Assembly (NCBI GenBank): GCA_017989885.1
Contig: JAGNPA010000145.1
Coordinates: 1 to 5,623 of the forward strand
Source of the DNA: Aquabacterium sp.
GTDB lineage: Bacteria; Pseudomonadota; Gammaproteobacteria; Burkholderiales; Burkholderiaceae_C
DNA: 5,623 nt
Direction: 5' to 3'
Position 1 is the stretch's first letter; each line of letters opens with the position of its first letter. Below, piece by piece: positions 1 to 5,623 of this stretch. Made by a program: the position numbers and the translations under genes. The notes below the pieces were generated by a model. It did not search any database, was not told the DNA's origin, and saw only the letters and a list, made by a program, of their open reading frames with translations.

Positions 1-3000
1 CCCAGGCACCCCGCAATCTGAGCTTGCCGGTGTCGGTGCACCTGGGGCGCGTGCAAGTGGGCGAGTTCGCCAGCAACTTGCTGGGCGAGGTGCCATTGAA
101 GGGGCTGGATGCGGCGCTGGCTTTGCACGATGGGGTGTTGCCCACGCGTCATCGCATCCGCCTGAAGCAGCTGGCCTGGGGTGACTGGCAGTTACAGGGC
201 AAAGCCGACGTGAACGTGCGAGGCCGCATGGCGGTGGACGCCGCCTTGCAGGCCTCGGGCGCGGTGTCGAGCGACCTGAGTGGCCGCGCAGATGTGCAAC
301 TGAAGGGCGCGTTGGCCGACCTCGGCGTGACCGCGCAGGCGCATTTGCAGCGTGCGGACCAGGCCGAGCAGGCGATGGACGTGAACGCCCAGGTGCAGCC
401 CTTTGCGTCGTGGCCGGTGTCGCGCCTGAACGCCAAACTGGAACGCCTCAACCTGGCCGACCTGCATGCCAGCTTGCCGCGCACGGCCTTGCAAGGCACG
501 CTGGACATCGAGCCGCAGGGGCCCGTCAAGAAGGGGCGCACCGACCTGCTGGGCCGCGTGAACCTGCACAACAGCCTGGGCGGCGCCTGGGACGCGCAAC
601 GATTGCCGGTGACGGACTGGCAGGGGACGCTGCAGATGGCGAAGGCCACCGAGGCCCGGTCGGTCGACGATGTGCTGGACGCCCTGCAGGTGGACTGGCA
701 ACTGGCCTTGCCTCGCGTGCGTGGCAAGGAGCCCGCAAAGGTGAAGCTGAGCGGTGGCTGGGGCCAGGGGCGCAGCCTGAAGCTGGAGTTGGTGCAACTG
801 GAACCCCAGGCGCTGCACACCCTCGCGCCTGCCTTGCAACTGCAAGGCAACGTGACCTTGGCGCCGGTGCGCTCGCCAGAAGGTGCGACGCCTTCGTGGC
901 GTGACACGGCAGCCACCCTGGTGGCAGGTTTGAAGGGCGAGTACGGCCCGTCGCATGCCACGCCCGAACGTGCGAAAGCCATGCAGCCAGGCGTGCGCCC
1001 GGTGGAGGCCACAGCCGAGGCCCGCTACGCACCGGGGCTGGTGAGCGTGACCCGTCTGGCCCTGAACTCTGGCGAGGCGAGCGCGGTGCTGAGCGAGGCG
1101 CAATGGCGCTGGCCGCAGGTGGGGTCGAGCACGCCCTCCGGTCCTGCCTGGCAAACGAAAGGGACCTTGAACGTTCGCTCCTTCGATCCACGGCTGTGGC
1201 TGCCCTGGCCGAGCGAGGCCACTGGGCGCCACCAGCTGTCTGCCCAGGCGCAGTTTGAACTGGACGCCGACTGGCGAGGCACCATGAACGCCCAGCTTGC
1301 CCCCAGCTGGCTGGTCGGGGTGCCCCTCAAGGGCACGGTGCAATGGCAGTCGCCCCGCAACCGTCAGGTCATGAGCTTGAACGTGGACCTGGACGCGGCG
1401 GGCAACCTGGCCAAGGCGCAGATGCAACTGCCCTGGCAAGTGGGCACGTCGGGGCTGCCCCAGGTGTCAGCGTCCGCGCAGTGGCAGGCGCAGGTCAACG
1501 CCACCGCCTTGCAAACCTTGCAGCCGCTGGCCACGCTGGTGGGGGCGCAACAGATCACGGGCGCGGTGACCCTGAACACCCAGGGGCAGGGGCTGTGGCC
1601 CCGCGTGAGCAGCGAGGGACAGGCGCGCGTGAGCGGTCTGCGATGGGTGCCCAAGGAGGGTGAGGGCGTGTCCGTGGCCTCGGTGCAGGCCGATTGGGGG
1701 CTGGACATGCGCACCCCGACCTCGCCGATGAAGGCGCAGATCCAGATCAGCCAGGTGCGTACCGCCAGCGTCGAGCTGATGGATGCGACCTTGCGCCTCC
1801 ACGGCTCGGTGCAGTCTCACCAGGCTGAGGCGCATGCCAACTTGACGCGCAAGCCGCCTGTGCAGCCAGCGGCCGACGAGGACGCGCCTGCGCTCAAGCC
1901 CGAGCGCTTGAGGCTGGACCTGGCACTGCAGGGCGGTCTGGGTTGGACGGACACCGCCCAATCCTGGCAGGGACGCATTCAGGACATGGTGGTGCACCTG
2001 GGCGAGGCGCCGGGCCGCGAAGTGGCGCGCATGCAGGCCATGCCCGTGCAATGGCGCCAGGATGAGCGCGCCGAGAGTGTGACGCTGGGGAGCACCCGCC
2101 TGAACCTGATGGGCGCCGTGTTGCACTTGCGCCAAGGTGTCTGGACCTGGGCCGATCGGCAGAACGACCCCGTCGGGGTGGCCGAGATGGACATGACGCT
2201 GGAGGCGTTCAACCTGCCCCAGTTGCTCGCGCGCTGGCAGCCGCAGGCGGGGTGGGGCGGCGATCTGATCCTGCATGGCGACATGAAGGTCAGGCACAGC
2301 CGCCAGGATCCCTGGGTGGTGGATGCCACCGTGCAGCGCAAATCGGGCGATGTCAGCCTGTCGGAGCCCACCATCGAGGGCAACAGCGCCCAGCGCCTGG
2401 GCATTCGCGAGGCGAAGGTGAATCTGCAGGCGCGTGAGGGCGTCTGGACCTTGACGGAGTTGTTCGAAGGCCGCTCCCTGGGCAAGCTGGTGGGACGCCA
2501 GGTGGTGCAGGCCCAGAACCCGACGGCCGGGCCGCAGGGCAGCGATCCTTTGCGTGGCGACCTGGACCTGACGATTGGCAACCTGCGCCCTTGGGGCACC
2601 TGGATTCCGGCGGGCTGGCGCGTCAGCGGCCAGATGCAGGCCAAGGCCGAACTGGCCGGCACCCTGGGTGCCCCGCGCTACAGCGGCCAGGTCGTGGGTG
2701 AGAACCTGGGCGGCGGGCAGGCCTTGCTGGGCGTCAACCTGAGTGATGGCAAGTTGCTCATGTCGCTGCGCGGCGACCTGATCGTGTTGCAGCATTTCGA
2801 GGCCCGTGGTGGCCCGGCCGGTGGCCTGATCACCGCGCAGGGGCAGGGCACCTTCGGCGAGATCCCGCAGGCGCGCTTGAGCCTGACGGCCGACCGCTTC
2901 CCGCTGCTGCAGCGGGTGGACCGGCGCCTGGTGGTCAGCGCGAACATCAATGCCGCCCTGGGCACGGAGACGATCGAGGTGGACGGCCATGCCCGGGTGG

Positions 3001-3869
3001 ACGAGGGCCTGATCGACATCAGCCAGTCGTCGGCTCCCACGGTGGGGGACGATGTGACGGTCGTCAACCGCCCGGCGAACGCGCGCCCGGTTGGCGAGAT
3101 GAATGATGCGGTTTCGCAGGGGAGCCCCAAGCGCGCGCCCCAACGCAAGCTGATGGCCGATCTGGACGTGGACCTGGGCCAGAATCTGCGGATCAAGGGC
3201 ATGGGCCTGGACGCCTTTTTGAAGGGCACGCTCAAGGTCACGACCCCGTCGAACCGTCCCTTGCTCAACGGCACCATCCGCGTCGAGAACGGCACCTATG
3301 CCGCATATGGACAGAAGCTGGTGGTCGAGCGCGGCACGCTGGCCTTCACCGGCCCGATCGAGAACCCCCGACTGGACATCCTCGCCATGCGGGCGCAGTC
3401 GGCGGTGGCCAGCAACAGCGATGTGAAGGTGGGTGTGGCCATCACCGGCACGGCGCAAGATCCGCGCATCCGCCTGTACTCCGAGCCGGCCATGTCCGAA
3501 ACCGAAAAGCTGTCGTGGCTGGTGCTGGGGCGTGCCCCCACGGGCCTGGGTGGCGCCGACATCGGGCTGCTGCAGACGGCGGCCGTGGCCTTGCTGTCCG
3601 GCGAGGGCTCGTCACCGTCCGACAACCTGATGAGCACCTTGGGGTTGGATGAGTTTTCCGTGCGCCAGACCGACGGGGCCGTGCGCGCCACCGTGGTGAA
3701 CGTGGGCAAGCAGGTGTCGCGCTACTGGTATGTGGGCTACGAGCGCAACCTCAACGCCACGGGGGGCAACTGGCAGTTCATCTACACGCTGGCGCGGCGC
3801 TTCACCCTGCGTCTGCAGGCCGGGGTGGACAACGCGGCCGACCTGATCTGGTCCTGGCGCTGGGACTGA
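1..3869 (+). CDS. tamB: TamB, translocation and assembly module subunit (DUF490 family), 5'-truncated by window edge
   Basis: Seen: the frame is open from base 3 with no stop upstream, so the start lies off the left edge. The TTG at 24 is an internal Leu codon. 1288 residues are visible, followed by TGA at 3867-3869. Most of the protein is repetitive, beta-strand-like sequence with alternating polar and hydrophobic residues and GxLxG...P...G units (for example L884-G895). The C-terminal DUF490 region is clear: NGTIRVENGTYAAYGQ at residues 1089-1104, ERGTLAFTGPIENPRLDI at 1109-1126, then SETEKLSWLVLGR at 1165-1177, and a final strand-rich segment ending in WRWD. Known: TamB is anchored in the inner membrane by an N-terminal helix (outside this window). 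It spans the periplasm as a lipid-lined beta-groove, docks on the Omp85 protein TamA, and contributes to phospholipid transport to the outer membrane and to assembly of some outer-membrane proteins. Inferred: tamA probably lies just upstream. A Pro-rich, charged linker at residues 1007-1049 interrupts the strands and corresponds to a variable linker in enterobacterial TamB. The family call is firm; the full length is unknown. Confidence 0.93.
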   Translation, partial: QAPRNLSLPVSVHLGRVQVGEFASNLLGEVPLKGLDAALALHDGVLPTRHRIRLKQLAWGDWQLQGKADVNVRGRMAVDAALQASGAVSSDLSGRADVQLKGALADLGVTAQAHLQRADQAEQAMDVNAQVQPFASWPVSRLNAKLERLNLADLHASLPRTALQGTLDIEPQGPVKKGRTDLLGRVNLHNSLGGAWDAQRLPVTDWQGTLQMAKATEARSVDDVLDALQVDWQLALPRVRGKEPAKVKLSGGWGQGRSLKLELVQLEPQALHTLAPALQLQGNVTLAPVRSPEGATPSWRDTAATLVAGLKGEYGPSHATPERAKAMQPGVRPVEATAEARYAPGLVSVTRLALNSGEASAVLSEAQWRWPQVGSSTPSGPAWQTKGTLNVRSFDPRLWLPWPSEATGRHQLSAQAQFELDADWRGTMNAQLAPSWLVGVPLKGTVQWQSPRNRQVMSLNVDLDAAGNLAKAQMQLPWQVGTSGLPQVSASAQWQAQVNATALQTLQPLATLVGAQQITGAVTLNTQGQGLWPRVSSEGQARVSGLRWVPKEGEGVSVASVQADWGLDMRTPTSPMKAQIQISQVRTASVELMDATLRLHGSVQSHQAEAHANLTRKPPVQPAADEDAPALKPERLRLDLALQGGLGWTDTAQSWQGRIQDMVVHLGEAPGREVARMQAMPVQWRQDERAESVTLGSTRLNLMGAVLHLRQGVWTWADRQNDPVGVAEMDMTLEAFNLPQLLARWQPQAGWGGDLILHGDMKVRHSRQDPWVVDATVQRKSGDVSLSEPTIEGNSAQRLGIREAKVNLQAREGVWTLTELFEGRSLGKLVGRQVVQAQNPTAGPQGSDPLRGDLDLTIGNLRPWGTWIPAGWRVSGQMQAKAELAGTLGAPRYSGQVVGENLGGGQALLGVNLSDGKLLMSLRGDLIVLQHFEARGGPAGGLITAQGQGTFGEIPQARLSLTADRFPLLQRVDRRLVVSANINAALGTETIEVDGHARVDEGLIDISQSSAPTVGDDVTVVNRPANARPVGEMNDAVSQGSPKRAPQRKLMADLDVDLGQNLRIKGMGLDAFLKGTLKVTTPSNRPLLNGTIRVENGTYAAYGQKLVVERGTLAFTGPIENPRLDILAMRAQSAVASNSDVKVGVAITGTAQDPRIRLYSEPAMSETEKLSWLVLGRAPTGLGGADIGLLQTAAVALLSGEGSSPSDNLMSTLGLDEFSVRQTDGAVRATVVNVGKQVSRYWYVGYERNLNATGGNWQFIYTLARRFTLRLQAGVDNAADLIWSWRWD

Positions 3870-3884
3870 GCGCACTCAGTGCCC
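3862..3884. terminator. Palindrome carrying both stop codons at the convergent tamB / DUF3422 junction; possible bidirectional terminator
   Basis: ACTGAG at 3865-3870 pairs perfectly with CTCAGT at 3875-3880 around a four-base CGCA loop. GGG at 3862-3864 can extend the stem by pairing with CCC at 3882-3884 across one bulged G (3881). The tamB TGA (3867-3869) pairs base for base with the TCA (3876-3878) that is the opposite-strand stop of the DUF3422 gene. The two coding regions are 6 bases apart and convergent, so a shared terminator is plausible. No run of T follows the stem on either strand, so it is not a canonical intrinsic terminator. It could be a mRNA 3'-end stabiliser or chance. Confidence 0.4.
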
Positions 3885-5231
3885 GTCGCTGTGGGTCAGC
3901 TTCTTGTGGATCTGGCGGGTGCCCCACCACACGCCCGCCAGCACCAGCGGGATCAGCGCGCCGGCCAGGATCTCGGGGTTGACCGGCAGCCCGGCCGCCT
4001 TGCCGGCCTTGCCCACGTACAGGATCAGGCTGACCACGTAGTAGGCGATGGCTGCGATCGACAGGCCTTCCACGGTCGATTGCAGGCGCAGTTGCAGATC
4101 CTGCCCCTTGGTGAGCTTTTCCAGCAGCATCTGGTTCTGCGACTCGGTGGCGATGTCCACCCGTGTGCGCAACAAGGCACTGGCCCGCTCCACCCGCTGC
4201 GACAGCGAGCTGAGGCGTTGGGACGTGGCCTGCACCGTGGCAATGGCCGGTGACAGGCGCCGCAGCATGAACTCGCCCACGGTCTGCGTGCCGGGAATGG
4301 GCGTTTCTCGCAGCTGCTCGATGCGCTGCTCGACCAGGCTTTGATAGGCCATGGTGGCCGAGAAGCGGTACATGTGCGTGGCCGTGGCCCGCTCGATGCG
4401 CGCAGCCAGCCCGATGAGGGTGTTGAGCAACTCCTGGTCAGACGTCTCGGCGTTTTCCATGCGCGCCATGATCTCGGCCAGCTGGGATTCGGCCTGTGTG
4501 AGCAAGGGCCCCATTTCCTTGGCCACCGGCAGACCCCGAAGGGCCATCAGGCGGTAGGTTTCCAGCTCCAGCAGGCGTTGCGAGATGCGGCCCACGCGCA
4601 GCTCGGTGGTGCCCGGTGGCGAGATCACCAGCAAATGCTCGAACCCGCTGTCGCGCAGCCGGAAGTCGGTCATGACGCAGGAGCGACGCAGACCCAGCAG
4701 CGAGGCCATGGTCTCCCGACCTTCGATCCACGACTCGCCGGTCTGGCGCATGCCTTCCACGTCATCGACATCACCCTCGATCATGGCCATCATGATGGCG
4801 GCCACGGTGCGCCCAGGGATGCTCGCCAGCCACTGAGGGTCCACCACCAGGGATTGGATCAGGGTGGCGTCGTCACCATGAGTCAGGGCGTCTTCGGGCA
4901 GGGCCTGCACCAGGGAGTAACGGGTGAACTCGGTGTGTCGCTCCCACTTGATGGTGTGGTTGGCAAAGCGCAGCCGCTGGAAGTTGCCCGACAGGTGTTC
5001 GAGCGTGAGGCCTTCCTGACCCGGAAGCTGACGCAGGTGTTGCCACTCCATCTCACGCGTGATGCCCTCGTTGAGCACGGCCACGTACAAGACCAGGGCC
5101 GGCATGCGGATGCGGGCCGACGGGCGGGCGTGGACCTCGTTGTGCAACACGTGCCGCTGGGTATCGTCAGGCGGAAGCGTCCGCAAGGCGGGTGAGGCGA
5201 GCTCAGGGTGGTGTGCGGAGGAGGACGGCAT
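3876..5231 (-). CDS. DUF3422 family membrane-anchored protein of unknown function
   Basis: 451 residues, complete, near the usual size for DUF3422 (COG4949-type, uncharacterised membrane-anchored protein). Seen, in order: HNEVHARP at residues 30-37, the hallmark N-terminal motif of the family; KWERHTEFT at 95-103; QRLLELETYRLMALRGLP at 218-235; a long, mostly helical, charged region at about 236-388 with RFSATMAYQSLVEQRIEQL at 289-307; then two hydrophobic segments at about 390-406 and 421-437, joined by a short loop (about 407-420) and followed by a basic and His-containing tail. No signal peptide is visible. Inferred: the large N-terminal part is soluble and probably cytoplasmic, with a C-terminal hairpin in the inner membrane. 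The ATG at 5229-5231 is the only good start, since an in-frame stop lies 24 bases upstream (5253-5255) and the HNEVHARP motif follows 29 residues in. No Shine-Dalgarno sequence precedes it. The gene converges on tamB and lies downstream of the TonB receptor gene on the same strand. The family call is strong; the biochemical role is unknown. Confidence 0.92.
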   Translation of the reverse strand: MPSSSAHHPELASPALRTLPPDDTQRHVLHNEVHARPSARIRMPALVLYVAVLNEGITREMEWQHLRQLPGQEGLTLEHLSGNFQRLRFANHTIKWERHTEFTRYSLVQALPEDALTHGDDATLIQSLVVDPQWLASIPGRTVAAIMMAMIEGDVDDVEGMRQTGESWIEGRETMASLLGLRRSCVMTDFRLRDSGFEHLLVISPPGTTELRVGRISQRLLELETYRLMALRGLPVAKEMGPLLTQAESQLAEIMARMENAETSDQELLNTLIGLAARIERATATHMYRFSATMAYQSLVEQRIEQLRETPIPGTQTVGEFMLRRLSPAIATVQATSQRLSSLSQRVERASALLRTRVDIATESQNQMLLEKLTKGQDLQLRLQSTVEGLSIAAIAYYVVSLILYVGKAGKAAGLPVNPEILAGALIPLVLAGVWWGTRQIHKKLTHSDGH

Positions 5232-5284
5232 GGGTGGAGGGCGGCAGAAGCGTCAGCATTGAATTGTCAGCGAATCTGCCGTGT

Positions 5285-5329
5285 GTATCGACCCGCAATT
5301 GCCTGCGCATCCAGGGGGCGGGTCGATAC
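5285..5329. repeat. Perfect 12-bp inverted repeat between the TonB receptor and DUF3422 genes (terminator or operator candidate)
   Basis: GTATCGACCCGC at 5285-5296 is the exact reverse complement of GCGGGTCGATAC at 5318-5329, with a 21-base spacer. Inside the spacer CCTG (5302-5305) can pair with CAGG (5312-5315), so the RNA could form a long two-part hairpin. It begins 24 bases past the receptor stop codon and ends 53 bases before the DUF3422 start, both read on the - strand. This position suits a transcription end for the receptor mRNA or a protein-binding site upstream of DUF3422. No T-run follows either arm, so a canonical Rho-independent terminator is not shown. Confidence 0.6.
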
Positions 5330-5335
5330 GGGGCA

Positions 5336-5374
5336 GTGCAAGGACTGGAGCGGTCAGTCCAGTGCCACTTGCAC
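5336..5374. repeat. Hairpin spanning the stop codon of the TonB receptor gene
   Basis: GTGCAAG at 5336-5342 pairs perfectly with CTTGCAC at 5368-5374. Within it, ACTGGA at 5344-5349 pairs with TCCAGT at 5358-5363. GGACTG at 5342-5347 with CAGTCC at 5355-5360 is a competing alternative. The stop codon (5354-5356) lies in the apical loop of the first arrangement. The right-hand half is coding sequence for the last few residues, so part of the symmetry may be chance. Together with the neighbouring 12-bp inverted repeat it makes the receptor 3' end strongly structured. Confidence 0.4.
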
Positions 5375-5623
5375 CTTCAGCCACCAGGTGCGGCCGGGTT
5401 CGTTGACGCGGGTGGTGGTGTCGTAGCCGCTGATGCTGGCGCCGCCACGGCTGATGGCCTCCGCGTAGGTCTTGTCAAACAGATTGTCGATGCCGATGCT
5501 CAGCTTGACGGCCTTGTTCCATGCGTAGGCGCCGTGCAGCGATGCAACGCCAAAGCCGTTGCTTCGGCCCAGGTCCTGCCCGACGACATTGCCCTCGTAC
5601 ACCGCGTAACGGTGTTGCGCGGC
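5354..5623 (-). CDS. TonB-dependent receptor, copper-receptor (OprC/NosA) type, C-terminal end only
   Basis: Only the last 89 codons are inside the window, and the frame is open to the right edge, so the start, signal peptide, TonB box and plug domain cannot be judged. The GTG at 5600-5602 is an internal Val codon. Seen: GNVVGQDLGRSNGF at visible residues 11-24, then strand-like segments, the IDNLFDKTYAEAIS block at 45-58 (NLFDKxY is typical of the last strands of TonB-dependent barrels), and TRVNEPGRTWWLKVQ at 71-85 before TGA at 5354-5356. Known: this C-terminal pattern, with GN(I/V)VGQDLG and TRVNEPGRT, is the one I associate with the TonB-dependent copper receptor family (Pseudomonas OprC, NosA), outer-membrane barrels powered by TonB-ExbBD. 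Inferred: copper, or a copper-carrying ligand, is the likely substrate, but specificity lies mostly in the missing part. The chain ends in Asp rather than the usual terminal aromatic residue. Barrel identity is firm; the copper assignment is probable. Confidence 0.82.
   Translation of the reverse strand, partial: AAQHRYAVYEGNVVGQDLGRSNGFGVASLHGAYAWNKAVKLSIGIDNLFDKTYAEAISRGGASISGYDTTTRVNEPGRTWWLKVQVALD

Noticed and set aside
24..26. TTG as a possible start codon for tamB
   Set aside because: The reading frame continues upstream without a stop to the window edge, and the protein here lacks the N-terminal signal anchor expected at a true TamB start.
192..1439. A 415-codon open frame on the - strand in the first part of tamB
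   Set aside because: Same low-complexity Arg/His/Gln composition and no family signature; it is a shadow of the tamB coding sequence.
1467..3458. A 663-codon open frame on the - strand, opposite tamB
   Set aside because: Its translation is rich in Arg, His, Gln, Leu and Ala with no recognisable domain, as expected from the complement of a GC-rich, codon-biased gene. The + strand frame over the same bases is clearly TamB.
4341..5195. A 284-codon open frame on the + strand opposite the DUF3422 gene
   Set aside because: Its His/Gln/Gly-rich translation has no family features, while the - strand frame carries the conserved DUF3422 motifs and two membrane helices.
5232..5284. Promoter elements upstream of the DUF3422 gene, such as CTGACA (5265-5270) or TTCAAT (5258-5263) on the - strand
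   Set aside because: Each resembles one hexamer, but neither has a partner hexamer at proper spacing, so no sigma-70 promoter can be supported.
5600..5602. GTG as a start for a small 82-residue protein
   Set aside because: The frame is open to the window edge and the residues before it (RYAV) continue the TonB receptor barrel pattern, so this is an internal Val codon.

Overview
The window looks like a chromosomal stretch from a high-GC betaproteobacterium, probably Burkholderiales of the Comamonadaceae or Sphaerotilaceae type. That placement rests on the GC-rich codon use, the TamB variant, a DUF3422 protein and a copper-receptor-type TonB-dependent protein. It is an inference from sequence character and was not searched against any database.

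Layout: (1) From the left edge to 3869 on the + strand lies most of a very large tamB gene. Its 5' end, and probably its partner tamA, lie outside the window. (2) A 6-base gap follows, where a small palindrome carries the stop codons of both converging genes. (3) 3876-5231 on the - strand is a complete gene for a membrane-anchored DUF3422 (COG4949-type) protein of unknown function. (4) 5232-5353 is a short intergenic region with a perfect 12-bp inverted repeat and part of a second hairpin. (5) 5354 to the right edge, - strand, is the last 89 codons of a TonB-dependent outer-membrane receptor resembling the OprC/NosA copper-receptor family.

Functionally the region is about the cell envelope. 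TamB bridges the inner and outer membranes. The DUF3422 protein is anchored in the inner membrane by two C-terminal helices. The receptor is an outer-membrane barrel. The receptor and DUF3422 genes lie in the same direction, 122 bases apart, but the intervening hairpin argues against simple read-through. No shared pathway can be shown from the sequence.

I found no phage, IS, CRISPR, RNA gene, toxin-antitoxin or defence module, and no convincing new multigene system. The points most worth a second look are the two structured gene junctions, the CorA-like overall architecture of the DUF3422 protein, and the unusual Asp C-termini of both envelope proteins.
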